A DNA stretch of 64,000 nucleotides from Bacteroidota bacterium (GTDB lineage: Bacteria > Bacteroidota > Bacteroidia > NS11-12g > UBA955): assembly GCA_027488835.1 (NCBI GenBank), contig JAIYAW010000006.1, positions 64,556 through 128,555 of the forward strand. Direction: 5' to 3'. Positions 36,583-45,989 of this stretch are shown piece after piece. Each line of letters opens with the position of its first letter. The first letter of the stretch is position 1. Below the pieces are notes generated by a model that worked only from the letters and a program-made list of their open reading frames with translations, searched no databases and was not told the DNA's origin. The translations under genes and the position numbers were made by a program.

Positions 36583-38787
36583 ATGCAGGCAGCATTTCAA
36601 GACGCAAAGGACCCCAAAAGATGTTTGAAGGAATTCTTTGGATTTGATGGATTTAAAGGTAATCAGGAAGTAGTAATTGATAGTATATTAAATGGTGAGG
36701 ATTGTTTCGTAATTATGCCAACCGGGGCAGGGAAATCACTTTGTTATCAATTGCCCGCTTTAATGATGGAAGGGACAGCTATTGTGATTTCTCCTCTTAT
36801 TGCTTTAATGAAAAACCAGGTAGATAATATTCGTGGTTTTTCTGATAGTAATGGATTGGCGCATTTTTTAAATAGTTCGCTGAGTAAATCTGATTTGAAT
36901 AAGGTAGTTACAGATATGTTGGCTGGGGATACTAAATTATTGTATGTTGCTCCTGAAACATTAAGAAAAGAAGATACATTAGATTTATTGAGCAAAGTTA
37001 AAATTTCATTCGTTGCAGTTGATGAAGCACATTGTATTTCAGAATGGGGGCATGATTTTAGGCCTGAATACCGCAAAATTCGTCAAATGGTGAAAGCAAT
37101 TGGTGAAGTGCCAATTTTGGCATTAACAGCTACAGCAACGCCTAAGGTACAGTACGACATTCAAAAAAATCTTGGAATGTTAGATGCCAAATTGTTTAAG
37201 AGTTCGTTTAATCGCGGAAATTTATATTATCAAGTAAAGCCTAAAGGCAGAAAAGACATTGTACATAAAGAAATGTTGTCTTTTATAAAACAACATAACG
37301 ACCAATCCGGAATTGTTTATTGTTTGTCGCGAAAGAAGGTTGAAGAAATTGCAGAAATGCTGAAAATGAATGGGATCAAAGCGCTACCTTACCATGCCGG
37401 TTTAGATGCCAAAGTGAGAGCAAATCACCAAGATGCTTTTTTAATGGAAGACTGTAACGTAATTGTTGCTACCATTGCATTTGGAATGGGTATTGATAAA
37501 CCGGATGTTCGTTTTGTTATCCATTATGATGTGCCTAAGAGTTTGGAAGGGTATTATCAAGAAACAGGAAGAGCAGGTAGAGATGGAATGACTGGTGATT
37601 GTTTGTTGTATTACAACCCCAATGATGTTGAGAAACTCGAAAAATTCATGAAAGACAAGCCTGTTGCAGAACAGGAAATTGGTGGATTGTTACTTGCTGA
37701 AACCGCAGCGTTTGCAGAGAGTTCTCAATGCAGAAGAAAATTGTTATTGCATTATTTTGGTGAAACATTCGATGAAAAAAATTGCGATAAAATGTGTGAC
37801 AATTGCGCACATCCTAAACCAAAGCAAGAAGTATCAAACGACGTTAAAATAGCGCTTGGATGTTTTGATGCATTAAAGTCAGAGTTTTCTCTGACCCATA
37901 TAGTGAATTTTATAATCGGCAATAAAAATGACAGTGCAATTAAATCATACAATCATGAACAACACCCAATGTTTGGTGTTGGAAAAGATAAAGATAAGTT
38001 GTTTTGGAAATCATTGGTGAGATTGTCTTTGGTAAATGGATATTTATTCAAGAACATTGAAAAATATGGTTTGTTAAGTATCAATGAAGCCGGTGTTGAA
38101 TATATCAAAAATCCTAAACCGCATGAAATGTCGGTTGATGATGAATATGAAAATGTAAATGAGGAAGATTTTGATAGTTTTAAACTTGAAAGTGTTTGCG
38201 ATGAAGTATTGTTTTCAGATTTAAAAGAGTTAAGACGCAAGGTTGCGAAAGAGAAGGAACTTCCTCCTTATGTTATTTTTCAAGATCCAAGTTTGGAAGA
38301 TATGGCAATAAAATTCCCAATTACAATAGAAGAATTGGCGAATATTAGTGGAGTTGGGAAAAATAAAGCACAAAAATTTGGCGAACAATTCATTGCTTAT
38401 ATTGAAAAATATGTTCAAGATAATGATATTGAACGTCCTTTAGACATTGTTTTAAAAGGCAATTCAGAAAAGTCTGCCAAAAGAGTGAGCATTATTTTAA
38501 ATATTGACAAAAAGGTAGAACTGCCAGACATTGCAAAACAATTGGGAATTTCATTCGATGATTTGATAAATGAAATGGAACAAATTGTGAACAGTGGCAC
38601 AAAAATCAACATTAAATTTTTCCTTGAACAGTTTTTAGATGACGATTTACAAGAAGAAATTGTACAATTCTTTAAATCTGCCGATGTTGAAGATATTGAT
38701 GCGGCAGTTGCATATTTTGAAGGTGAATTTTCATTTGAAGAATTAAAATTGATGCATTTACAGTTTGTTTCTGATTTGGCTAATTAA
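36583..38787 (+). CDS. recQ: ATP-dependent DNA helicase RecQ
   Basis: A 3'-5' helicase acting in recombination and replication-fork repair. The 734-residue protein has helicase motif I MPTGAGKSLCYQLPA near residue 46, motif II DEAHCISEWGHDFRPEY, motif III ALTATATPKV, motif V VATIAFGMGIDKPDVRFVIH and motif VI YYQETGRAGRDG. The zinc-binding CRRKLLLHYFGE...CDKMCDNC, the RQC winged helix and an HRDC domain (ISGVGKNKAQKFGEQFIAYI) follow. A C-terminal extension of about 100 residues beyond HRDC is common in Bacteroidota RecQ. The upstream 194 bp is AT-rich with no clear TAnnTTTG box. Confidence 0.96.
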   Translation: MQAAFQDAKDPKRCLKEFFGFDGFKGNQEVVIDSILNGEDCFVIMPTGAGKSLCYQLPALMMEGTAIVISPLIALMKNQVDNIRGFSDSNGLAHFLNSSLSKSDLNKVVTDMLAGDTKLLYVAPETLRKEDTLDLLSKVKISFVAVDEAHCISEWGHDFRPEYRKIRQMVKAIGEVPILALTATATPKVQYDIQKNLGMLDAKLFKSSFNRGNLYYQVKPKGRKDIVHKEMLSFIKQHNDQSGIVYCLSRKKVEEIAEMLKMNGIKALPYHAGLDAKVRANHQDAFLMEDCNVIVATIAFGMGIDKPDVRFVIHYDVPKSLEGYYQETGRAGRDGMTGDCLLYYNPNDVEKLEKFMKDKPVAEQEIGGLLLAETAAFAESSQCRRKLLLHYFGETFDEKNCDKMCDNCAHPKPKQEVSNDVKIALGCFDALKSEFSLTHIVNFIIGNKNDSAIKSYNHEQHPMFGVGKDKDKLFWKSLVRLSLVNGYLFKNIEKYGLLSINEAGVEYIKNPKPHEMSVDDEYENVNEEDFDSFKLESVCDEVLFSDLKELRRKVAKEKELPPYVIFQDPSLEDMAIKFPITIEELANISGVGKNKAQKFGEQFIAYIEKYVQDNDIERPLDIVLKGNSEKSAKRVSIILNIDKKVELPDIAKQLGISFDDLINEMEQIVNSGTKINIKFFLEQFLDDDLQEEIVQFFKSADVEDIDAAVAYFEGEFSFEELKLMHLQFVSDLAN

Positions 38788-38830
38788 CAATTCGGGAAAA
38801 GTTTTTTTTAGTATTTCTTAATCTTGCCGT

Positions 38831-38838
38831 TATTTTTG
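38831..38838 (+). promoter_or_regulatory. Promoter -7 box of the ECF sigma gene
   Basis: TATTTTTG, a perfect TAnnTTTG, 27 nt before the predicted TTG start. This suggests transcription by the housekeeping sigma factor. Confidence 0.5.
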
Positions 38839-38865
38839 TTGCCAATTCATTAGAAATTATCACTT

Positions 38866-39366
38866 TTGGCTCAAGATTTAGTTGCATTCGAACAATTATT
38901 TAGAAAGTTCCGACCAGGTTTGGTTGCTTTTGCTACCTCAATAATTGGTAGAAGTAACGATGCAGAAGAATTGGTGCATGATGTTTTTATTGCTATTTGG
39001 AACCGTGAAGCAAATGACTTAGACCCCAATGGTATTAAAAGTTATCTTTTCACTTCGGTTAAAAATAGATGTTTAAACTTCATTAAAAAGTCGAAATTAG
39101 ACGTTACTGATATCAATGATGAATCACCGGTTTTTGATGCCAATGTAAATGCACATACATCTATGGTTGCTAAGGAGTCAGAAAAGAGAATTCATTTGTT
39201 AATTGATCAACTTCCTAAAAAGTGCAAACAAGTCTTTTTAATGAGTCGTATTTACGAATTGAGTTATAAAGAAATAGCAGAAATTTTAGAGATTACTCCT
39301 AAAACTGTGGAGAATCAAATAAGTATTGCGTTGAAATTTCTCAAAGAAAATTTCAATAAAAATTAG
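38866..39366 (+). CDS. ECF-type RNA polymerase sigma factor
   Basis: 166 residues with region 2 (FEQLFRKFRPGLVAFATSIIGRSNDAEELVHDVFIAIWN) near residues 8-47 and region 4 (LIDQLPKKCKQVFLMSRIYELSYKEIAEILEITPKTVENQISIALKFLK) near residues 113-161. It is the Bacteroidota family-1 type that usually pairs with a FecR anti-sigma. The start appears to be TTG 38866: the frame is closed by TAG 15 nt upstream and contains no ATG before region 2. No anti-sigma gene adjoins it; the only one in the window is 33 kb away. It is tail-to-tail with bshA, stops overlapping by 4 bp. Confidence 0.9.
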   Translation: MAQDLVAFEQLFRKFRPGLVAFATSIIGRSNDAEELVHDVFIAIWNREANDLDPNGIKSYLFTSVKNRCLNFIKKSKLDVTDINDESPVFDANVNAHTSMVAKESEKRIHLLIDQLPKKCKQVFLMSRIYELSYKEIAEILEITPKTVENQISIALKFLKENFNKN

Positions 39367-40484
39367 TTGATTACTGATTGATATAAATCAACATAAATCG
39401 TTAAAATTTTACTTAAGTCAAATTCTTTCGCTTTGAGAAGTGAATTTTTTCTGAATAGTGTAAAACGCTCTTCGTCTGTGAGAATATAAAGTGCATCATT
39501 AGCCATCTTTTCATAGTCACCCACATTCGATAAAAAACCATTCACCCCATCTTCAATAACCTCTGGTAAGCCTCCTGCATTACTGCAAATAACAGGTACT
39601 TCACATGCCATTGCTTCCAAAGCAGATAGCCCAAAACTTTCCCTTTCTGAGGGGAGAAGAAATAAATCGCAAACGCTTAAAATTTCTTCAATTGCTTCTT
39701 GTTTACCAAGAAAAGTTACGCTATCAACAACGTTCAAGTCTCTGCAAATTTTTTCTATGTGCGAACGTTCAGGACCATCGCCGATCAATAGAAGTTTGGC
39801 TGGAATACTCTTTTGAACAATTTCAAACACGCGAATAACATCTTCAATTCTCTTTACTTTTCTAAAGTTAGATGTGTGTACTAATATTTTTTCGTTGTTG
39901 GGCGATAAAGCTTTCTTGAAATGTTCACGGGGTTGTTTGTTGAACCTTGTAAAGTCTATAAAATTGGGAATTACTTGAATTTCTCTACGAATGTGAAAGT
40001 GCTCAAAGGTGTCGGCCCTTAAACTTTCAGAAACTGCGGTAACTGCATCAGAATTATTGATACTCCAACTTACAACAGGTTCGTAAGATGCTTCACGACC
40101 AACCAGTGTTATATCCGTGCCATGCAGGGTGGTAACAACCGGAATATGAATGTTGTCTTCTTTGAGAATTTGCTTAGCCAATAAAGCTGCTGAAGCATGA
40201 GGAATTGCGTAATGAACATGTAGAATTTCGAGTTTAGCGGATTTAACTAAGTCTACAATCTTTCCAGCGAGTGCTGTTTCGTAAGGCGCATATTCAAATA
40301 ATGGATATTGAGGGATAATAACTTCATGGAAAAAAATATTTTCCATGAAAAAATCTAATCTTGCTGGTTGATGATAACTGATAAAGTGAACTTCATGTCC
40401 TATTTTTGAAAGCGCTTTCCCTAATTCTGTGGCTAAAACTCCACTTCCGCCGAAGGTAGGATATAGCACAATACCAATTCTCAT
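39363..40484 (-). CDS. bshA: N-acetyl-alpha-D-glucosaminyl L-malate synthase (BshA)
   Basis: A GT4 glycosyltransferase that makes GlcNAc-malate, the first step of bacillithiol synthesis. The 373-residue protein starts MRIGIVLYPTFGGSGVLATELGKAL, and HVHYAIPHASAALLAKQIL, TTLHGTDITLVG and the C-terminal donor site FLLPSERESFGLSALEAMACEVPVICSNAGGLPEVIEDG identify BshA. ATG 40484 is chosen because the open frame upstream of it (to 40745) overlaps tadA and has no homology. A minus-strand GAACTTTG (one mismatch to TAnnTTTG) lies 10 nt upstream. bshB/bshC are not in the window. Confidence 0.93.
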   Translation of the reverse strand: MRIGIVLYPTFGGSGVLATELGKALSKIGHEVHFISYHQPARLDFFMENIFFHEVIIPQYPLFEYAPYETALAGKIVDLVKSAKLEILHVHYAIPHASAALLAKQILKEDNIHIPVVTTLHGTDITLVGREASYEPVVSWSINNSDAVTAVSESLRADTFEHFHIRREIQVIPNFIDFTRFNKQPREHFKKALSPNNEKILVHTSNFRKVKRIEDVIRVFEIVQKSIPAKLLLIGDGPERSHIEKICRDLNVVDSVTFLGKQEAIEEILSVCDLFLLPSERESFGLSALEAMACEVPVICSNAGGLPEVIEDGVNGFLSNVGDYEKMANDALYILTDEERFTLFRKNSLLKAKEFDLSKILTIYVDLYQSVIN

Positions 40485-40532
40485 AATCTGATAACAAAGT
40501 TCACTAAAAAAAGGCTTAATTGCTATAAAAAA

Positions 40533-40991
40533 ATGAAAGATATTCAAGAAGAAATATTCAGTGATGCCTATTTTATGCGGAAAGCACTCGATTTGGCTCA
40601 TCAAGCATTTGTAGATGATGAGGTGCCGATTGGTGCCATTGTGGTTTGTGATAATAAAATCATAGGAAAAGGGTATAATCAAACTGAAAAATTGCTTGAT
40701 GTGACTGCGCATGCCGAAATGTTGGCCATTACGAGTGCTGCCCAATACATGAATAGTAAGTTTTTAGATGAGTGTACACTTTTTGTTACAGTTGAACCTT
40801 GTGTGATGTGCGCCGGAGCAAGTAAATGGGCAAGATTTGGAAGAATTGTTTTTGGTGCACATGAGCCCAAATTTGGATACTCAACCATTAGCAATAAGAT
40901 TATCTCTCAAAAAACGGAGATTATTGGTGGTATACTTGCTGAAGAATGTGCAGATATAATGAAGCAATTTTTTGCAACTAAGCGCAAATAA
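40533..40991 (+). CDS. tadA: tRNA-specific adenosine deaminase (TadA)
   Basis: Deaminates A34 to inosine in tRNA-Arg(ACG). The 152-residue cytidine-deaminase fold has the zinc/catalytic motif TAHAEMLAI (H-A-E) and PCVMCAGA (PCxxC), with VPIGAIVV near the N-terminus. The conserved order and length fit TadA; guanine deaminase relatives cannot be fully excluded. It is divergent from bshA with 48 bp between them, and its stop abuts the next gene on the opposite strand. Confidence 0.9.
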   Translation: MKDIQEEIFSDAYFMRKALDLAHQAFVDDEVPIGAIVVCDNKIIGKGYNQTEKLLDVTAHAEMLAITSAAQYMNSKFLDECTLFVTVEPCVMCAGASKWARFGRIVFGAHEPKFGYSTISNKIISQKTEIIGGILAEECADIMKQFFATKRK

Positions 40992-42392
40992 TTATTTTTC
41001 GTAAGCCCCAATATCACAAGGATTTTTCCTTAATTTCCCTGTAATATCCATGATGTTTATTGGACTACTCATGCCCGCTTTACTAATTCCAAAAGAAGTT
41101 GAATCAATGGCATAATTGCCAATTGATACATCTATAAATCCAGTATTTTTCTTGTTGAAATAGTTAAAAGGCGTATTAAAAAATTTCTTGGGATCTTTGG
41201 TTTTTAATATGTTGTAGTTTGAATTTATATTGAAAACGGCTTTTGAAACATTGTCTATAAAAATTTCATCAATCATGGGTCCTTCCACAATTGAATTGGT
41301 AAGCGTAAAATCTAAATCTTTCCATTTCAATAATACCCCATTTCCATCTCTTTGGGTATTTGTAATGGCCAAATGCCCTTGCTGTCTTGTATTTATGCCT
41401 GAATATTCGGCAAATGTGCAGTGATTAAATAAATACTTTCCACCCAAATATGCCAAAAATGAATAACTTCCAACATCGGCAAATAAGCAGTTTGTAGCAT
41501 TGATACTTGTACTTACACCAATTAAGCTCGCTTGTCCGCAGTATTGAATTTTACTTTGGTTGATTGTCAATGATGGGGTGTTTAATAATGAATCTACTCG
41601 GATTCCAATTGTTGCATTAAAGATGTCTGCGTAATCAATTTTACCCTTCCCTCCGGGTAAGAAAAAAATGCCGCCCCATTGATTGGGAAGTTTTTCGGTG
41701 GCATAAACAGGTTTATCCCCACGAATTTTCACTCTTTCTTGGGCAGTTCCACGAATGTTGAAATCACCCACAACATAAATTCCAGTCCTTGCAGAAGCAA
41801 AAACTTGTACACCCTTTTCAATGGTAAACGTATTTCCAGATGCAATACCTATGGACTCAACGATAACATAAGGTTTTTTTACATCATTCCAAACGGTGTT
41901 GTTGGGTAAAATTTCATTTTTTACATAATGTGCATCCCAACCATATGCAGCCAAAATAAGTTTGCTTGTTGATTGGCCTACATTGGCAATCAAGCTATCT
42001 AAAACCAATGCGGGATTGGCTGTATTATTGGCTTCTAGCGCACATTGAACAAAAATAAATACACTGTCTTTTGGGCCAATGTCTAAATCTTTAATTTCTT
42101 TTCCACCAATACCATCGATATTAATTTTGTAAGGTGAATTTTGTCCTCCTGCAACTTTGAAATTGGCTTTTACCCATGCATTTTCATTATTTTTAATACT
42201 CAACATTTTGGTTACAGAAATGGGGTAGGTAGTCCCCGGCATTCTGGTAAAAATGGTATCAAAATAAACAGTGTCCTTCGAAAACAATAATTTAGAATTT
42301 GCCGTATACTGATCACTCTTGATGCACGATTGTGTGAACAATGAAAGGATTGCCAGCCAAATAAAAATGATATTTTTGAGGGATAATTTCAT
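40992..42392 (-). CDS. Lipoprotein with beta-helix-like repeats
   Basis: 466 residues with a lipoprotein signal (MKLSLKNIIFIWLAILSLFTQSC, lipidated Cys23). Residues about 40-150 look like an immunoglobulin-like domain (VYFDTIFTRMPGTTYPISVTKMLSIKNN). Residues about 170-420 show short parallel-strand repeats (VFASARTGIYVVGDFNIRGTAQERVKIRGDKP; GKIDYADIFNATIGIRV; LTINQSKIQYCGQASLIGVSTSINATNCLFADVG), suggesting a right-handed beta-helix. It ends with a typical NPCDIGAYE motif also seen in surface beta-helix proteins. It closes the six-gene operon, 19 nt after rsgA. The function is unknown; an outer-membrane-anchored carbohydrate-binding or structural role is possible. Confidence 0.78.
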   Translation of the reverse strand: MKLSLKNIIFIWLAILSLFTQSCIKSDQYTANSKLLFSKDTVYFDTIFTRMPGTTYPISVTKMLSIKNNENAWVKANFKVAGGQNSPYKINIDGIGGKEIKDLDIGPKDSVFIFVQCALEANNTANPALVLDSLIANVGQSTSKLILAAYGWDAHYVKNEILPNNTVWNDVKKPYVIVESIGIASGNTFTIEKGVQVFASARTGIYVVGDFNIRGTAQERVKIRGDKPVYATEKLPNQWGGIFFLPGGKGKIDYADIFNATIGIRVDSLLNTPSLTINQSKIQYCGQASLIGVSTSINATNCLFADVGSYSFLAYLGGKYLFNHCTFAEYSGINTRQQGHLAITNTQRDGNGVLLKWKDLDFTLTNSIVEGPMIDEIFIDNVSKAVFNINSNYNILKTKDPKKFFNTPFNYFNKKNTGFIDVSIGNYAIDSTSFGISKAGMSSPINIMDITGKLRKNPCDIGAYEK

Positions 42393-42411
42393 TAAATATT
42401 TACAAAGATCG

Positions 42412-43338
42412 TTATTTATACATGTCTTCGTTATGTAAAATACTCAAATAGCTATAATAGCGTTCTTGAGGAACAATTCCCTCTGATACGGCTTTTAAAA
42501 CGCCACAATCTGGTTCATGTTCGTGTTTGCAATTGTTGAATCTGCATTGACTCATAACTGCTCTGAATTCAGGGAAATAATGTGCAATCTCTCCGTCGGG
42601 AATATCAACTACGCCAAAGTCACGAATACCAGGGGTATCAATAATTTGAGTGTTTTTATCAAGGATAAACATTTCGGCGAAAGTGGTGGTATGTTTCCCT
42701 TTTTCATGCGATTCTGAAATACTTCCTACTTTGGCTCTTACGCCGGGAAACAATGTATTGAGTATGGTAGATTTTCCTACCCCAGAATGTCCCGCCAATA
42801 AAATTCTTTTTCCTGAAATAAAATTCAATAAAGGTTCTAAACCTTGGTTTTTTCTTGCTGAACCGACCAGAATTGTTACTTCTGCATCTTTGTATATTCG
42901 GTTCAGTTCTTCCGTTACTTTGGTGATTTCATCTTTCAATAAATCTGTTTTATTCAAAAACAAAACAGCTGGAACATGCATTGATTGGCAGCATAAAATG
43001 AATCGATCAATAAATCCCAAAGATGTTCTAGGGGCGAATAGACTGGCTACCAAAATGGCAGCATCTAAATTGGTTGCAAGGATTTGCCTTTTGGAGCTTA
43101 GTTTGTTCGCTTTGCGAATAATCCAATTATTTCGGGGTTTTACTTCAGTAATTGAGCCCGTATTTTCATAATTAGCATCTAATTCAATATTGACAAGGTC
43201 GCCAACCGCAACGGGATTGCTTGTGTCAACAATTTGCAAACGCATTTTTCCTCTTGTTCTAGCCCGAATTATTCGCCCATCGTTGGTTCTAACAATATAC
43301 CAACTTCCGGTCGATTTAATTACGGTAGCATCTAACAT
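42412..43338 (-). CDS. rsgA: Ribosome small-subunit GTPase RsgA
   Basis: A circularly permuted GTPase that checks maturation of the 30S subunit. The 308-residue protein has an N-terminal OB fold (VRTNDGRIIRARTRGKMR), then G4 FLNKTDLL, G1 LLAGHSGVGKSTILN and G3 DTPGIRDFG in the permuted order. The C-terminal zinc-binding segment is CRFNNCKHEHEPDC. It sits in the operon between metF (3 nt upstream) and the lipoprotein gene. Confidence 0.96.
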   Translation of the reverse strand: MLDATVIKSTGSWYIVRTNDGRIIRARTRGKMRLQIVDTSNPVAVGDLVNIELDANYENTGSITEVKPRNNWIIRKANKLSSKRQILATNLDAAILVASLFAPRTSLGFIDRFILCCQSMHVPAVLFLNKTDLLKDEITKVTEELNRIYKDAEVTILVGSARKNQGLEPLLNFISGKRILLAGHSGVGKSTILNTLFPGVRAKVGSISESHEKGKHTTTFAEMFILDKNTQIIDTPGIRDFGVVDIPDGEIAHYFPEFRAVMSQCRFNNCKHEHEPDCGVLKAVSEGIVPQERYYSYLSILHNEDMYK

Positions 43339-43341
43339 TTC

Positions 43342-44295
43342 TTAAAAAATTGCTTGACAAATTGCCTCAGTTTGTGCACTTTTTCCCATAGTATAAAAAT
43401 GAAGAACTGGAACATCTGCATCCATAAGTTCTTTGCATTGTTCTATTGCCCATTGATTTCCTATTTCTACAACTTCTTTATCGGTTTTGCATTTTTCAAC
43501 TTCATTTGTTAGGGCTTCAGGTAAATCAATATTGAAAATTTTAGGTAAAGCGATAAGTTGTTTTTTTGAAGCCAGTGGTTTCAATCCAGGAATAATTGGA
43601 ACATTGATGCCGTTTTCGCGGCAACGCTCAACAAATTGAAAATAATCTTTGTTGTCAAAGAACATCTGAGTTACCAAAAAATCTGCTCCTGCTTCTACCT
43701 TTCGCTTGAGGTATTTCATATCAGTTTGGATATTTGGTGCATCTCCATGTTTTTCAGGGTAACATGCAGCCCCAATGCAGAAACTAGATTCATGCACAAT
43801 GGTGAGTTCCTCATCTAAATATATGCCGGAATTCATATTTTGGATTTGATGAATCAAATCCAAAGCATTTTTATTACCATCAACTTCAGGCTCAAAATAC
43901 ATATCTCCTTTTTTTGCGTCACCTCGCAAAGCCAAAACATTGTCAATTCCTAAGAAATTTAATTCAATTAACGCTGTTTCTGTATCGTCTTTGGTAAACC
44001 CGCCACAAATTAAGTGAGGTACTGCATCTATTTTATAATGATTTTGAATTGCTGCGCAAATTGCAACGGTTCCTGGGCGTTTTCTAGTCGAAATTCGGTC
44101 ATATGAGCCATCTGCGCGTTTTTTTAGTACGAAATCCTCTCTGTGGTAAGTAACATCGATAAAAGAGGGGTTAAACTCGAGTAAAGGGTCAATTGCATTG
44201 TAAATACTTTGTATGCCCAACCCTTTCAGAGGCGGTAATATTTCAAAGGAAAACAGGGTTGACTTTCTATTTTCTATATGTTCTATGATTTTCAT
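43342..44295 (-). CDS. metF: Methylenetetrahydrofolate reductase (MetF)
   Basis: Reduces 5,10-methylene-THF to 5-methyl-THF for methionine synthesis. The 317-residue TIM barrel starts with FSFEILPPLKG, followed by DVTYHRED, HLICGGFTKDD, LALRGDAKKGD, and DFLVTQMFFDNKDYFQFVERCRENGINVPIIPGLKP. Its first base overlaps the last base of the M28 peptidase stop, and rsgA follows after 3 nt. No S-adenosylmethionine riboswitch is seen before the operon. Confidence 0.95.
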   Translation of the reverse strand: MKIIEHIENRKSTLFSFEILPPLKGLGIQSIYNAIDPLLEFNPSFIDVTYHREDFVLKKRADGSYDRISTRKRPGTVAICAAIQNHYKIDAVPHLICGGFTKDDTETALIELNFLGIDNVLALRGDAKKGDMYFEPEVDGNKNALDLIHQIQNMNSGIYLDEELTIVHESSFCIGAACYPEKHGDAPNIQTDMKYLKRKVEAGADFLVTQMFFDNKDYFQFVERCRENGINVPIIPGLKPLASKKQLIALPKIFNIDLPEALTNEVEKCKTDKEVVEIGNQWAIEQCKELMDADVPVLHFYTMGKSAQTEAICQAIF

Positions 44296-45989
44296 TAAAA
44301 TTGAATTTCTTTTATTAGTGTTTCAGATCCTCTAATAATGGTTGCGGTTGTTTTATCACCCGCATTGAATTTACTCAATGCCACCATATAATCTTCAACG
44401 CCTGTTACTGAATTTTCTCCAAGTTTAATAATAATGTCATTTCTCATAAGTCCTGCCTTAAAAGCAGGTTTATTGTCAGAAACACCGTCAATTTTCATTC
44501 CTTTACCTGAAAAAGCATAGTCTGGCATTACACCCATTGCGATTTTAAACTTTGCTCTGCCTGGTGTGGCATCTTTTGTCTTGGTGAATTTAAGTTTTTT
44601 ACACTTATTATTTATTTTAATAAACTCTTTAATTACCTCAATGCTATGATACATTCCGTGGTAATTAATCTTGGATTCATCATCATCGGGTGTATGGTAA
44701 TCCTTGTGTTGTCCGCTGAAGAAATGCAATACAGGAATTCCCTCCAAATAAAAACTTGCATGATCACTTGGCCCCATGCCACTTTCAGTAGTTGTGATTT
44801 TCAACTGGGTTGTATCAGTTTTTACTTTCTTTAGGGTAGTTATCCAATCTGGTGAAGTTCCGATTCCATTAATCGTGAGCATTTGTTTGGTTGAATCAAT
44901 CCTACCTAACATGTCAATATTAATTACATAATTGATGCTTTTCAATGGGATTTCAGGATTTTGTATAAAGAATTTTGATCCAATTAAACCCAATTCCTCT
45001 CCGCTAAATGCCAAAAATAAATAATTGTTTTTGCGGTATTTCCAACCTTTTATTTTTCTTGAAAGTTCAAGTAGTGTAGCAACTCCACTTGCATTGTCAT
45101 CAGCACCATTGTGAATGCCAGAGATACCCTTAATTTTGCTGTTATCATATTCATTATTACCAATATGATCATGATGAGCACATATTACAACTGTTTTTTT
45201 ACGGTGGTTATTTTTAAAAGCCATCACGTTGTGACCAATAGCAGTTGGTGACCATAAAAAACTCTTCATGGTAGCAGTACATTTTGGAAAGTGATTGTTT
45301 GATTTAAAATAAAAAATCGGCAATTTAGTTGGAACAATTGTACGACTTAGTTGACCGCTAGGATCTTCGTCGGTCATTTTTGCCCTGATAAAAATAATAC
45401 CCACTACTCCTCTTTTTTCAGCTTCTTTTACTTTGGTAGTAATATCTGCAACTTCTGCCAAGGGAGAATTTGGTTTTTCATCTGAACCTAAAAATCCTAA
45501 ACGAATTACAGCAACTTTACCCGCAACATCTAAACCAGTATAATCATCTCTTTTTTCTCTTTCACTTACCAATCCATATCCTACATCTATAGTTTCTGCG
45601 CTAATACTGTCGTTATTTGATGACAAAGACAATGGGTAATAATCTTCGAATAATTTAAAGTCATTAATAAATCCATTTGATGAGTTCAATGCAAATCGGC
45701 ATTTTTCAGTTGCAATGCGTAGTTGAATGATGCTAAATTCTTGGAATCCATCTTTACCAAGTAATGTCAATTTGTTTTTCTTAAGCTCATTTCTGATATA
45801 AGTAGCACTAGCCAATTCACCAGATGAACCCGTTTGACGTCCACCCAACTGATCAGAAGCTAAAAATGATATATCTGCTTTTAGTCTGGACTTTTCTTTT
45901 TCTATTTCAGTATTTTGAGCAGAAACCGAAAATACACACCCCATAATAAATGAAAATGTGTTGAATTTTAATGTATTAGAAAATTTCAT
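44295..45989 (-). CDS. M28 family metallopeptidase with PA and PDZ domains
   Basis: 564 residues with a signal peptide ending VFSVSAQ. A PA-type insert (about residues 150-230, GLDVAGKVAVIRLG) precedes the di-zinc aminopeptidase core: VVICAHHDHIG (first zinc His), GADDNASGVATLLELS (bridging Asp), FSGEELGLIGS (catalytic Glu) and SDHASFYLEGIPVLHFFSG. The C-terminal ~85 residues form a PDZ domain (VMPDYAFSGKGMKIDGVSDNKPAFKAGLMRNDIIIKLG). It is likely a periplasmic or secreted aminopeptidase. It is coupled to the TSUP gene upstream (14-bp overlap) and metF downstream (1-bp overlap). Confidence 0.92.
   Translation of the reverse strand: MKFSNTLKFNTFSFIMGCVFSVSAQNTEIEKEKSRLKADISFLASDQLGGRQTGSSGELASATYIRNELKKNKLTLLGKDGFQEFSIIQLRIATEKCRFALNSSNGFINDFKLFEDYYPLSLSSNNDSISAETIDVGYGLVSEREKRDDYTGLDVAGKVAVIRLGFLGSDEKPNSPLAEVADITTKVKEAEKRGVVGIIFIRAKMTDEDPSGQLSRTIVPTKLPIFYFKSNNHFPKCTATMKSFLWSPTAIGHNVMAFKNNHRKKTVVICAHHDHIGNNEYDNSKIKGISGIHNGADDNASGVATLLELSRKIKGWKYRKNNYLFLAFSGEELGLIGSKFFIQNPEIPLKSINYVINIDMLGRIDSTKQMLTINGIGTSPDWITTLKKVKTDTTQLKITTTESGMGPSDHASFYLEGIPVLHFFSGQHKDYHTPDDDESKINYHGMYHSIEVIKEFIKINNKCKKLKFTKTKDATPGRAKFKIAMGVMPDYAFSGKGMKIDGVSDNKPAFKAGLMRNDIIIKLGENSVTGVEDYMVALSKFNAGDKTTATIIRGSETLIKEIQF

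Noticed and set aside
40485-40745. N-terminal extension of bshA
   Set aside because: Overlaps tadA and the MRIGIVLYPTFGGSG start at 40484 is the normal BshA N-terminus.
42650-43171. Long open frame opposite rsgA
   Set aside because: Antisense to a strongly conserved gene; composition is that of a shadow frame and there is no promoter or homology.
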